DNA of 64,000 nt from Pomphorhynchus laevis (lineage: Eukaryota > Acanthocephala > Palaeacanthocephala > Echinorhynchida > Pomphorhynchidae): NCBI GenBank assembly GCA_012934845.2, contig WNNJ02000423.1, forward strand, positions 62,001 to 126,000, read 5' to 3'. This document shows, one piece after another, positions 10,002 to 20,559 of the stretch. The position numbers and the translations under genes are program-made. The notes under the pieces are model-generated. The model saw nothing but the letters and a program-made list of their open reading frames with translations, was not told where the DNA came from and did no database searches. Each line of letters opens with the position of its first letter. Positions within the stretch are counted from its first letter, which is position 1.

Positions 10002-10389
10002 TACCGTTGTTGAAATTTGTCGTCACACATAGAATGACTGGGCATACGTAGCGACTTGATATATTGCGAGAATAATTCTATTCTATTTCTTGATTTGATG
10101 AGGATATTTAGAATGCTGCCTGGTGTTTATGCCTCTTCATGAGGAAAACATAGTGATTTATTTACGAGTACGCTATTGTGTGTCCCAGGGCAGGTGTAAC
10201 AACAAATTATATTTTATATATTTGTATACTTTTAAGTGTCTCTGTTAAACAGCATAAACCGCAATACGCACTGCCATGCACAGAGCTTATGCTAAATTTC
10301 CTCTGATGATTCAGATTAAGGGTAGTTCTGTTTATCGAGCTTTGGACATTAAGCGTGTGTTCAGGTGCCTATGGATGATTATTAAAGTC

Positions 10390-10431
10390 ACGGTACTGAT
10401 GAGCTCCGTTAGAGCAAAACGCGTAAACCGT
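10390..10431 (+). ncRNA. Hammerhead ribozyme a, degenerate
   Basis: CTGATGA at 10396-10402, stem II GCTC/GAGC with loop CGTTA, then AAAAC where GAAAC is expected (the essential G is A) and GCGTA. Stem I keeps ACGGT/ACCGT with a mismatch at its first pair. It is probably inactive. Confidence 0.7.
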
Positions 10432-10852
10432 TGTTGAAGTTTGTCGTCACACATAGGATGACTGACCATACGTAACGACTTTGAACATTGCGAGAATAAT
10501 TCGGTTCTATTTATTGATCTGATGAGGATATTTAGAATGCTGCCTGGTGTTTATGCCTCTTCATGAGGAAACGTAGTTATTTATTTACGAGGACACTATT
10601 GTGTGTCCCATGGCAGGTGTAACAACAAATTATATTTTATATATTTGTACACTTTAAAGTGTCCCTGTAAAACAGCATTTCTATTAAAAGGAATTTAGTG
10701 CCTGATGCATGGTTAAATCGCAATACGCACTGCCATACACAGAGCTTATGCTAAATTTCCTCTGATGATTCAGATAAAGGGTAGTTCTGTTTTTCGAGCT
10801 ATAGACATTGTTTAAGCGTGTGTTAAGGTGCCTATGGATGATTATTAAAGTC

Positions 10853-10894
10853 AAGGTACTGATGAGATCCGTTAGAGCGAAACGCGTATACCGT
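10853..10894 (+). ncRNA. Hammerhead ribozyme b
   Basis: CTGATGA (10859-10865), stem II GATC/GAGC with one mismatch around CGTTA, GAAA (10879-10882), minimal stem III ACGCGT, cleavage base A10888, then TACCG pairing with GGTA before the core. All core bases are present; stem I is about 4 bp. Confidence 0.75.
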
Positions 10895-11316
10895 TGTTGA
10901 AATTTGTCGTCACACATAGAATGACTGGGCATACGTAGCGACTTTGTATATTGCGAGAATAATTTGGTTCTATTTCTTGATCTGATGAGGATATTTAGAA
11001 TGCTGCCTGGTGTTTATGCCTCTTCATAAGGAAAACATAGTGATTTATTTGCGAGTACTCTATTGTGTGTCCCATGGCAGGTGTAACAACAAATTATATT
11101 TTATATATTTGTACACTCTAAAGTGTCCCTGTAAAACAGCATTTCTATTAAAAGGAATTTAGTGCCTGATGCATGGTTAAACCGTAATACGTACTGCCAT
11201 GCACAGAGCTTAAACTTAATTTCCTCTGATGATTCAGATAAAGGGTAGTTCTGTTTTTCGAGCTATAGACATTGTTTAAGCTTGTGTGAAGGTGCCTATA
11301 AATGATTATTAAAGTC

Positions 11317-11358
11317 ACGGTACTGATGAGCTCCGTTAGAGCGAAACGCGTATACCGT
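11317..11358 (+). ncRNA. Hammerhead ribozyme c, canonical
   Basis: Type I hammerhead with every core position intact. Stem I is ACGGTA (11317-11322) with TACCGT (11353-11358), a perfect 6 bp. CTGATGA spans 11323-11329. Stem II GCTC/GAGC is 4 bp around CGTTA. GAAA is at 11343-11346. Stem III is the very short ACGCGT, and cleavage is predicted after A11352 (GUA). A minimal stem III is characteristic of hammerheads in PLEs and retrozymes, which often act as dimers. Confidence 0.85.
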
Positions 11359-11528
11359 TGTTGTAGTTTGTCGTCACACATGGGATTACTGGGCATACGT
11401 AACGACTTTGAATATTGCGAGAATAATTCGGTTCTATTTCTTGATCTGATGAGGATATTTAGAATGCTGCCTGGTGTTTATCCCTCTTCATGAGGAAAAC
11501 ATAGTGATTTATTTACGAGTACACTATT

Positions 11529-12479
11529 GTGTGTCCCAGGGCAGGTGTAACAACAAATTATATTATTTATATAATATATATGCACTTTTCTGGACTTACG
11601 GATTGTTCCGGTCAACGTGGTGTAGCCATTCTGATTCGGGCATGTATTATTCCCTACTTGATTGACTCGAGTCCAGTTAGCGACAGATTAGCTTCTGTAC
11701 GACTGAGAGGCAAAAATTATTACTGGACTGTCATCTGTGCATATGGCCCAACAAATGCTACAATTCCTGTAAAAATTGATGAATTTTATCAGAAACTTGA
11801 TGAAGTTCTACTGACAATTCCCTCACGTGATTTTCTTGTGGTCGACGGCGACTTCAATGCTCAACTTAGGTCAGGTGAATTGACAGCACCCTTTGTTGGA
11901 AAACATGGAATTTGCAAAATGTGTGCAAACGGTAACAAACTGCTTGATTTGATGTGCATGCATTGTTTGATATCTATGAACACTTGCTTACAGCACCGGA
12001 AACGGCATCTAGTAACATGGACATATCCTAACGGCGAGGACGGCAATGAAATTGACTTTATTCTGGTTCGTCTACGATTTAGAAAAGCCATCACAAACTG
12101 CCGTTCGTATTGGGGAATTGATGTATTGACAGACCACTCGCTAGTAATAATGGATATTGAAGCAACATTCAAACCCAAGTCACAAAGGTCAAAGTTAATA
12201 CAACCAGAAGTACGGCTACTAGAAAACGGCTACATACGTAGTAGATTCATTGACAGTGTATCACGCAAGCTTAAGTTTAAGTTTTTACCAGTATCGGATG
12301 GAAATGAAGATGTTTGTCAGATTAGTGAACGATGGTCAACACTCAAGAACGCACTATATTTTTCGGCTCATGATATTCTTCCTTATCGCAAAAGTCGTAG
12401 GAACGATTGGATAAGTGTAACATCTATAATGATCTCCGAACAAAGAAAGTTAAGCATGGCTGCAGGAAATAACGTATAG
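11529..12479 (+). pseudogene. RTE LINE endonuclease domain and linker
   Basis: A 316-residue open frame. After a non-homologous N-terminus supplied by the array, it reads RGVAILIRACIIPYLI, PVSDRLASVRLRGK, VICAYGPTN, LVVDGDFNAQL, GKHGICKMCANGNKLLDL, WTYPNGEDGNEIDFILVRLR and TDHSLVIMDI. The GDFNAQ, NEIDFI and TDHSLV blocks carry acidic and histidine catalytic residues of the exonuclease-endonuclease-phosphatase fold, which nicks target DNA. The first catalytic motif of the fold is missing because of 5' truncation. The ATG at 11529 lies in array sequence, so it is not the native start. Confidence 0.85.
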
Positions 12480-12800
12480 ACGACCACTCTTACTCGCAAA
12501 TTACGCGCCAGTATACGTCATGATAAAGAGGAATACTAGACAAATCTTTCAAACCAAGCCCAAAAGGCAGCTAACAATAGTAATGCGCGTAAGTTCTTTG
12601 GTCTCATAAGAATATACTACACACCTACACAGCAGAGTGGAGTCACAGGGTTGTGGAATATCGATATGTCACATAAAATATTCGAAAAGTCTGCACGGTT
12701 AGAACGCTGAAGAGCTCATTTTACAAATCTCTACAAGAGGACAGACACTTCAACAAACTCATGTAGTAATGACAAATCCTGGAGTCGCCAAGTATGTACT

Positions 12801-13400
12801 ATGCATACAGAAGTGTTAGAAATCGACGGCAACCCCCCATCAAGTATTGAAGTCAGTCAAATAATTAATACACTGAAATGCGGAAAATCTGCGGGACATG
12901 ATCAAATACATCCAGAATTTCTCAAATATGGTGGTCCTAAAGTTGTCAAATATTTGACCGATTTGTTCCAATGTATCTGGAATCACAATCAGGTTCCCAT
13001 TGACTGGCAAACTTCAGTTACAATTCCAATACTGAAGAAGGGGGATGAATTATCGAATTATCGACCCATATCTCTCCTACCTGTAGCATATAAAATTATG
13101 GAAGGCATAATTCTGAACAGAATTAGGCCGTTACGGCAAATTCAAACAAGAGAAAATCAAGCTGGATTTAGACCAAATCGAGGATGCATTGATCATATAT
13201 TCACCCTTCGCGTTCTGATGGATGTCCGTCAAGAGTATCAACAACCGTTAATATTACTATTTTTGGATTTCGAGTCAGCGTTTGACCAAGATAATCGACT
13301 ATTCATCTGGAAGCTCCTCCATACCTTAGGCATTCCTAAACACCGGTGTGAACTTATCGGTGCAATGTATGAAAATACTGTGTCAGTCGTGCGCGAATAG
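12801..13400 (+). pseudogene. RTE LINE reverse transcriptase, fingers and palm start
   Basis: 199 residues with the RTE blocks in order: LKCGKSAGHDQIHPEFLKYG, IPILKKGDELSNYRPISLLP, RENQAGFRPNRGCIDHIFTL and LFLDFESAFDQ (first catalytic Asp). It stops at 13398-13400 at GAATAG; homology continues in the next frame with TGIPFPVSTCVRQG-like sequence, the GVRQG block. About 320 bp of decayed linker separates it from the endonuclease frame. Confidence 0.9.
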
Positions 13401-13567
13401 GGTTGTACTGGAATTCCGTTTCCTGTCAGTACATGTGTTCGACAGGGGGGAATACTATCACCAGAACTATACAACATTCTCATCGATCATCTCCTATGGA
13501 AAACGCTCGACCTGCACAGTGATGGTATACGCCTGCATCCGAGCAACATGCTGCTTTCTGATCTGAC

Positions 13568-14194
13568 TACGCGGATGATGTAGTCGTACTGTCAGAATTA
13601 TTTGAGGATGCGCAACGTACAGCAACCCGCATAGGCGAGACAGCAAAGAAATATGGGTTATTCCTTAACTTACCGAAATGTAAACTACTCGCCATAAACT
13701 CCCCTCCGTGCTCAGTTATTATTGATGGTATAACTGTTGAACAGGTACAATCTTTCACCTATCTTGGATCAGTGTTTTCCGTAGACTGCCGATGTGACTA
13801 CGACATTCAAAGTCGGATAATAAAGGCTGGTTTCGCCTTTTCGCGTCTAAACTCCCTCTGGCGTGATAATAATATATCTATTCAAACAAAGATCCGAATA
13901 TATTCGTCTATTGTTTGTCCAGTACTACTGTATGGATCCGAGTGCTGGCGTGAAAAACTTACAACAAATAATCAACTTGCTGTTTTTGAGCGACGATGTC
14001 TACGTAGAATTGCAAAAGTCAATCCACTCGATCATGTATCGAACGCAGAAGTGTATTCTCGATGTTCACTCGACGTCTCCGTGTCTGATTTGATTCAGAA
14101 AAAAAGACTGCGCTATCTTGGCCATGTACTTCGGATGCAAAGAGATAGACTCCCAAAGTTATCTCTGTACTTGGACCCGGGAGAATCCTCGTGA
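13568..14194 (+). pseudogene. RTE LINE reverse transcriptase, YADD to C-terminal region
   Basis: The frame starts with YADDVVVLSE (YADD codons 13568-13579), the catalytic centre. It continues through the thumb with LNLPKCKLLAI and SFTYLGSVFSVDC, then the typical RTE tail VLLYGSECWR, FERRCLRRIAKVN, SLDVSVSDLIQKKRLRYLG and HVLRMQRDRLPK. The last conserved part (GRRRGG-like to the C-terminus) has slipped to another frame after about 14190. Without the upstream frames it cannot make a whole enzyme. Confidence 0.85.
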
Positions 14195-14428
14195 CGCCCC
14201 AGAGGCGGTGTTCGTAAGAATCAAAAGAGAACGATCGAAGACGATGCCAACAAAATACTATTCAGCTACTCGAACATTGGCTGGCGGAGATTTAAAAGAA
14301 GATGGAGACAAGAACTGGAAATGGTGGCTCAGAATCGATTGTCCTGGACTCATTTTGCTACTTCACTTTGATTTGACTTTATATTCGTCTTGTTGATGTT
14401 GTAACTCACGATCTATAAGGTCTAGTGG

Positions 14429-14544
<116 letters not shown>

Positions 14545-14601
14545 AATTGAGTTAAACCGCCAAAAAAAGACAGAAATAAATAAGAGCACTTGATGTGTTT
14601 T

Positions 14602-14639
14602 TTAAAACGCGTTTCGCTTCAACAACAAAGCATTGTCAG
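14602..14639 (-). ncRNA. Decayed hammerhead-like motif next to LINE tail
   Basis: The minus strand reads CTGACAATGCTT, loop, AAGCGAAACGCGTTTT. CTGACAA differs from CUGANGA at one core base. Stem II GCTT/AAGC is 4 bp. GAAACGCGT is identical to the stem III side of the array ribozymes, with T instead of A at the cleavage base. The changed core G suggests it is inactive. It may mark the end of another PLE or retrozyme relic. Confidence 0.45.
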
Positions 14640-14650
14640 TAATCAGTATA

Positions 14651-14775
14651 TTGGTCGTCTAGAAGTGACATGATGACTTAAAGTCGTGAATCAGAGTCGA
14701 GTCTAACAAGCAACACCATTGTGTATAAATGCCGTTTTTCGAACGAAATACTAGACCGTTGTCTACTCAGCCTAC
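14651..14775 (+). repeat. Repeat family V, copy 2 (right part)
   Basis: It matches the right half of V copy 1 from GGTCGTCTAGAAG through AAGTCGTGAAT, AAGCAACACCAT and TATAAATGCCG. It then continues past the point where copy 1 is interrupted by the hammerhead array, with TTTTTCGAACGAAATACTAGA and CTACTCAGC. It therefore preserves the uninterrupted V sequence. Confidence 0.7.
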
Positions 14776-14911
14776 CACTGAACTACTATTATACATGTCG
14801 TATCAATTAAGGATCTAACGAGTGCAGCGACAATTCAGGAACAACCCCATGCCTTATGTTTAAGGATGGTCTGCACAGCAATTCGATCTGGTAAAGAGCG
14901 TTAGCTTTAGA

Positions 14912-15090
14912 CAATTAAGCAGTGTCGGAATCATTTTTATTCACAATGTCACACAGGCAACCGTAACCATTAGTGATTATTTAATTCTACTGATGAGTGT
15001 TGCCGGGTACTCATTGATCGTCTAAAAGTCACATTGTGACTGAAAGTCGTGAATCAAAGTACAGTACACAAGCAACACCATTTTGTATAT
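14912..15090 (+). repeat. Repeat family V, copy 3
   Basis: Full order of V blocks from AATTAAGCAGTGTCGG to AAGCAACACCATT. The core is changed (GTAAC for GAAAC), while CTGATGAGTGTTGCCGG is kept. Confidence 0.75.
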
Positions 15091-15254
15091 ATATACTAAT
15101 AAATTATTTAATATATATACATTTATATAAATATATATTCATTAGTTTAATATTTTATTATAAAAGTTTCAATTAAATTTTATTAATTTTTCCGATAATG
15201 TCAACATTGCGTGAGAAATACAAGGGCAATTTACATATTTTGAATGAAAACTAA

Positions 15255-15517
15255 TGAATCAAATCAGCTATCTGAGTCTACGTATTTAATATAATTATAA
15301 AATAAACAAAATATAATATAATTTAAAATACCAAAACATAATTTTCATCAAAATTTAATAATTAAATAATAAAATTGATAATTGTTTTTAGATTTTCTAT
15401 AATTTAAATCAAGTTAATAAAAAATTGAAATTTAAAATAAACGTCATTTTTATGAATTGACTAATAAATAACAGACGTTGTATCAGAATAAGGATTAGAG
15501 GTCATCAGGAGAAACCG
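15255..15517 (+). repeat. Interspersed repeat R1, copy 2
   Basis: Homologous to 1425-1682, with CTACGTATTT at the left and GTATCAGAATAAGGATTAGA plus GGTCATCAGG at the right. It runs directly into a PLE-associated segment starting TATCAGGTTTCAGCC. Confidence 0.6.
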
Positions 15518-15523
15518 CAATCT

Positions 15524-15690
15524 ATCAGGTTTCAGCCCCTATCTCTTCTACACAACATAGCAGCGGGGCCAAACATAGCAGCGGGGCCAAATACTTGTAA
15601 AGGGCGTATTTCCTCTGATGAAATTTGATTATATAGTATCTTATTCTTAATACAAAGTATATTATTTATTATTGATCGATAAAAAAGCGT
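15524..15690 (-). repeat. PLE 3'-flank segment, copy 1
   Basis: This block recurs at 18127 and 18601 beside PLE coding sequence and as a shortened form at 16040-16140. Landmarks are CAGGTTTCAGCCCC, ACATAGCAGCGGGGCCAA (duplicated here in tandem, 20-bp period), GTATTTCCTCTGAT, and TAATACAAAGTATATTATTT. It is best read as the repeated terminal sequence of the PLE. Confidence 0.55.
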
Positions 15691-15699
15691 AAGCCTCAA

Positions 15700-15945
15700 A
15701 TAATTAAGCAGTGTCGGAATCACCTTTATTCACAATGTTACACAGGCAACCGAAACGACCAGTAGGCACTTCATTCTACTGATGAGTAATACTAGATACG
15801 TTATCATTTCGATGCGGAAGTGGTCGTCTAAAAGACACATAATGACTGAAAGTCGTGAATCAAAGTCCATTCTAGCAACACCATTTTCTATAAATACAGC
15901 ATTTCGTAAGAAATCTTGGATCGTTATTTACTCAGCACATCCATG
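15700..15945 (+). repeat. Repeat family V, copy 4
   Basis: V blocks from AATTAAGCAGTGTCGG to ACTCAGCAC. This copy carries the best core set: GGCAACCGAAACGACCAGTA, then CTGATGAG 14 bases further on. GAAAC, a possible AC/GT stem III around GACCA and a GTA cleavage triplet are present, but no stem I can be drawn and the stem II partner after CTGATGAG is lost (TAATACT). Confidence 0.7.
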
Positions 15946-16195
15946 CACCAAAATTATATATAACTGGTTGGAAAAGAATATAAAATTTTATATCTTTTCT
16001 ATATATATTTCAACATAGGAAATACCTCATTACCATGCATTTGTCCGAGCTGCTATGTTGGGTTGTGGAACCAACCAGTATATATAGTATCTTATTCTAA
16101 ATACAAAGTATATTATTTATTATCGATCGATAAAAACTTTCCGCCAATGATTTTAAATTTATTCTTTATATTATTGTGTTGATTTATATATTTTA

Positions 16196-16453
16196 CTATT
16201 TCTGCTTGATGTTATTTTTATAGTAACCTAGTTTAAAATATGTATCTATTAAATTATTTAAATGATTTTGAAGAAAGCCAATATCATTACATATTGTTGC
16301 AATTCTTAAAATTTCATTATTTGATGTATTATATTTTATATTATATGGTATGCATGAATGCTCATTCAAAAATATGTTTCTTGTAAATTTAAATATGTCA
16401 TCTTTACGATATAAATTAAAAGTAGTTTTAGCTAATGTTAATTTAATGTTCAT
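16196..16453 (-). pseudogene. PLE C-terminal region after the palm
   Basis: 85 residues with FNLYRKDDIFKFTRNIFLNE, EHSCIPYNIKYN, ILRIATICND and DTYFKLGYYKNN. In complete PLEs the 'LRxxRICSD...FxxRGYP' region comes between polymerase and GIY-YIG domain; ILRIATICND...YFKLGYY fits that spot. The frame then ends without an endonuclease. Confidence 0.65.
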
Positions 16454-16897
16454 ATCTAGATATACACCTTCTTTATCATTAATATTGGATTTATTAAGAA
16501 TGAGACTACCTGGATAAATTTGTTCGCTGGGCTACTATTACCTCTCATTGGTTTTAGCTAAATAAAGATGTCTACCTTTAAATAATTATGATTTATTAAA
16601 ATATTTAAGGATTCTTATAATTCAATTTTATCCATATATTTATATTTACTTGATGGTTTAATTTTTGTTAGATATTCGTTATAGTTATTTTAACATATAT
16701 GCGTATGTATATATGTATATCTTGTTCCGAATAAAAGATTAATTAATTTTACTAACGCTTCTTTAATATCTACTAAATCTAGATTTGTATAAAGCGTACT
16801 AAAATCGTACGTATTTATATTTTGAAAATTTATTCCTTTTGTGTGTTCTAAAAGTACTTTTGTATGATTAATACTGAAATAGTGTTTTATACCAGTA

Positions 16898-17359
16898 TTA
16901 ATTTCGATTACCTTGCAATATTTTTTTAAAATGTGCTTTAATTACTTTAAGTATTTTATTCATATAGACAGAAAGTGGTTTTAATGTACATTTAAACGCA
17001 CTACATATGAACCTAGGTTTTATTGGATTTTTATGTAATTTTGGATTCCAATATAATATAGGTATAGTTTTATTATCTAATTCAAACTTTATACCCTTTT
17101 TATCCATTATAGAACAGTGACTTGTAATAATTGTTTCTAAACTCAACTCACTACGTTCATATGTTGGATTTACATTTAAATCATTAGAATTAATCTCTTT
17201 CATTAGTATATCATAATAAAGCTTTTTACATATGAAGACGAAGTTATTACTAGCTTTATCAATAGTTGTTATTATATAGTTATCCTTTAATTTAGTAAGT
17301 TCTTTATACATATCTTTATTAATTTTATCTTTCCTTTTATAATTGTTTGTTATTTTCAT
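16898..17359 (-). pseudogene. PLE reverse transcriptase, N-terminal half
   Basis: 153 open residues. DNYIITTIDKASNNFVFICK contains the DKxxNFVxxCK block and YWNPKLHKNPIKPRFI the PKxHKxPxxxRFI block, both hallmarks of PLE polymerases. PLSVYMNKILK follows. The palm motif YDFSTLYTNL is readable just to the left, near 16780-16810, outside this open frame. The near-identical second copy at 32219-32821 supports the reading. Confidence 0.8.
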
Positions 17360-18126
17360 TTTATTTTTAATTTTATCAAATATATAATCTTTCCAAATAT
17401 CTATCTTAGATATATTCGTGCTTTCACTATTAATCAGCTTACTAAAGTAATCATTTCAGTTATTATATAACGAATTGTAAATTTTATTTTTATTGTTATT
17501 ATTATTTAATTTATATTCTGTCTCGATATCATTACCTATAGATATCAATTCTTTATAATTAAAATTTTTTCGTACTAATGACGGTAACAACTTATACCTT
17601 ATTTCAGGAATATATTTACTTAAATCTGACCCTATTATTTCTTTACTTTTAGAATTATTAAAAAGTCCGGCTATATTTATGTTATCTATACATTTATTAA
17701 TGAAGTTTATGGTTAATGTATATTTCCTACTGTTATTATTAACATTTATTGTACGATTATAGTATTTTGTATTACAATAACTGTCTTTTATACAACTTAG
17801 CCTATCATAGTCGTTAATTAATTTTTGATTTATTGAACATATGATATCTTTAGAAAAACTTCTTATATTTACATAAAGATCTTTTAGCTTATTATCACTT
17901 TAAAGTTGTTTTAATACTTTTAATTGTTCATTTATATACATATCTTTTTTAATATTTTTAACTCTATTTTTCCTATTCCTTTTATCACCATGACTTCTTG
18001 GTTTGCGTTAAACCGGATTATTATAATATAGTTGTTTATTATTTACTATACGACTTCTGCCAATTCCTTGTACCACGTCATTCAATCCTAATGGGTACAC
18101 GGAATTAAGCGTTTTAATGGAGCTAT

Positions 18127-18960
18127 CAGGTTTCAGCCCCTACCTCCTCTATCAAACAAAGCTGCGTAGCCAAATACGTGCTAATGATGTATTTCCTCCG
18201 ATTATATTTGATTATCTAGTATCTTATTCTAATACAAAGTATATAATTTATAATCCCTGCATAAAAATTTCACACTTAAGAGTTTAAATTTATTTTTAAT
18301 AATATTGTGCTTATTAATATATAGTAACCCGCTAATGATTTTAAATTTATTTTTAATATTATTGTGTTAATTTATATATTTTACTATTTTCTGCTGATGT
18401 TATTTTTATAGTAACCTAGTTTAAAATATGTATCTATTAAATTATTTAAATGATTTTGAAGAAAACCAATATCGTTCAAAATTTTTGCAATTCTTAAAAT
18501 TTCATTATTTAATGTATTTTATTTTATATTTTATGGTATACAGGAATGCTCATGCAAAAATATGTTTCTTATAAATTTAAATATGTCATCTTTACGATGA
18601 CAGCCTCTAACTCCTCTACCCAACATAGCAGCGGGGCCAAATAAATGCTAATGATGTATTTCCTCTGATAAAACTATATAGTTTCTTATTCTAATACAAA
18701 GTATATTATTTATTATCCATCCATAAAAATTTGCCACTTAAGAGTTTAAATTTATTCTTTATATTATTGTGTTGATTTATATATTTTACTATTTTCTGCT
18801 TGATATTATTTTTATAGTAACCTAGTTTAAAATATGTATTTATTAAATTATTCAAATGATTTTGAAGACAGCCAATATCATTACATATTATGGCAATTCT
18901 TAAAATTTCATTATTTTATGTATTATATTTTATATTTTATGGTATGCAGGAATGCTCAAT
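18127..18960 (-). mobile_element. Tandem truncated PLE 3' ends
   Basis: Two consecutive pieces, each made of the flank block (starting at 18127 and about 18601, 474 bp apart) followed by the PLE C-terminal coding stretch equivalent to 16200-16400. The second ends near 18960. Head-to-tail partial copies are typical of PLEs, whose insertions often carry terminal tandem duplications. Confidence 0.65.
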
Positions 18961-19127
18961 TATTCCAATTTTTTTATTATTTCAATAAAAAAACACTATT
19001 CATTCTCTCCTTTAATAAGTTAATAATTTTTATGAGTGAACAACAAATTTATAACATAACGCTATATACGATGACGATTAAAGTATGGCTCTGTATTTGT
19101 ATCCTTTTTTGAAGGAGGATATATAGA

Positions 19128-20550
19128 TTATGCTGTAGGCTTTACAGCATAATTTTATCTCACAGTTTGATTAACATTCGCGATTGTTACGGCGAGTACT
19201 CCATATTGTTTTCTACCAATGTTCGTTACTAATTTTATCGTGTCTTCTTTGTCGTACCACCTAATGTGGTATTATTGGCAAATCCATTGAAAAAGATTAT
19301 TGTTTGAAATATGCACTTTTCAATATGCACTTGATTCGTTCGGAAATTCGTGCTATTCAGTGTTAATTCTCTATTCATCACATAAAAATGCATTGGCACG
19401 ATATAAGTATATATATCGCCGGTGTATATATATCGTATATATACACCGTTCCTAATGTTCGCAGACAATCGGATCGTGTGAACCACGGTTCCGTTATTGC
19501 ATGTTTGTACCGTATTCTCGCATTTTGCGATCTGTTTTGATCTCATTTTTTAATAAAACAATTCAGCAAATTTTCAATTTTCATTTATTGTTTTTAATAA
19601 AATAGGTTGTTTTTAGTGTAATTACAATTTTTTTAAATTGTAATTTAAAAAAATGGTTTTTAAAAAAAATTAAATAAAAAAATTTAAAAATTTAAATTAA
19701 AAAAAAAATAAATTTCAATTTTTTTTTATTAAAAAAATATTTTTTTAGTGTAATGTAAAGAGATGTATATATAGAGAGGGGATTTGCTATTCCCTCTATC
19801 TATACACAAAGCATTCTTGTTGCAAATTGAGTGTACAAATAGAGGAAAATACAATTTAGACAACTTTGCGTTGTCTAAATAAAACACAATTTTCTGTTGT
19901 TTGGTAAGTTTTAAGTTTTTAGTCAAAGTAATAAAATAAAAAATGAATAAAATTTTATTATTTAAAATGTGAAAATTATTTTTATTTAAATAATAACAAT
20001 ATTATTATTGTTGTTTAATAATTTTTTAATCATTTAAAATATATTATTAGTTAAATTAAAAGAATTGTATTATAGTTTACAAATAAACAGAAGATATTCA
20101 TTCAGAAGATGTTGCATCTTAGGACGCAAATCCTATGACATATAAAAGTATAAACTTTACGTGTAAACTGATTGCAAAATAAAATGATATTTCAATTTTA
20201 GTTTCAAACTGAAATTGTATTTTATGAAATTTTAAGTGTTTTTCTGTTACAATCACATTTTGTGATTGTAACAGAAAAAGTGTTTGAAAAAAGTGATTGA
20301 ATTGAAAAAGTGATTGAATGGAAAACACTTTGACGTGAACTGATAAGCTGATATTTCAACGATGCAAAGATAGCTTCCCCAACATTAATTGTTAATTTTA
20401 ATAAAAAATGAATGAAAGTAAAATTTTATTACAGTTTATTAAAAACTGTAATATTACAGAGTTTATTTAAAGCTGTGTCAAAAAATGTTTAAAACACGGT
20501 TTACAAGGCAGCGATTCTATGCACAGCTATTTAAATAATGGTTCCATTAT
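19128..20550. repeat. Cluster of short perfect hairpins
   Basis: At least seven snap-back inverted repeats lie in 1.4 kb of otherwise gene-free DNA. They include 19128-19152 (10-bp arms), 19253-19271 (TACCAC/GTGGTA), 19420-19448 (CGGTGTATATATA, 13-bp arms, 3-nt loop), 19854-19880 (ATTTAGACAAC, 11-bp arms, 5-nt loop), 20239-20279 (19-bp arms, 3-nt loop), 20428-20452 (ATTACAGTTT) and one near 20535 (AATAATGG). The small frames here (for example 19235-19546 minus) mirror the arms and show no protein motif. Confidence 0.7.
20239..20279. repeat. Perfect hairpin, 19-bp arms
   Basis: TTTTTCTGTTACAATCACA, three T residues, then the exact complement. It is the strongest hairpin of the cluster. Confidence 0.95.
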
Positions 20551-20559
20551 TATTAGGAA

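Larger units (their letters stand above)
10002..11565 (+). mobile_element. Retrozyme-like array: about 464-bp units each with a hammerhead
   Basis: Four head-to-tail units. Predicted hammerhead cleavage sites lie after 10425, 10888 and 11352, giving spacings of 463 and 464 bp; the first unit is about 424 bp and the last is cut at about 11565. The first unit starts ATACCGTTGTTG, the bases immediately downstream of each predicted cleavage point (GTA, cut, TACCGTTG). No unit has a believable protein; minus-strand frames of 82 residues in two units are repeats of each other and not conserved as proteins. Known animal retrozymes are non-autonomous tandem hammerhead repeats thought to use PLE enzymes, and PLE remains occur in this window. 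The class assignment is inference. Confidence 0.75.
16020..18120 (-). mobile_element. Penelope-like element 1, broken
   Basis: A minus-strand PLE of about 2 kb. It covers an N-terminal Lys/Asn-rich region (17350-18000), the reverse-transcriptase domain (16700-17360) and a C-terminal segment (16196-16453), followed by the flank block at 16040-16140. No GIY-YIG endonuclease was found for this copy. PLEs encode a telomerase-related reverse transcriptase. Composition is even more A/T-rich than the neighbouring LINEs. The copy has several breaks; the flank block is repeated on both sides and downstream. Confidence 0.75.

Noticed and set aside
10684-11396. 82-residue minus-strand frames in two array units as a conserved protein
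   Set aside because: They recur only because the array unit recurs; other units break the frame and there is no known motif.
15605-15640. CTGATGAAATTTGATT in the PLE flank as a hammerhead
   Set aside because: No paired stem II and no GAAA at proper distance.
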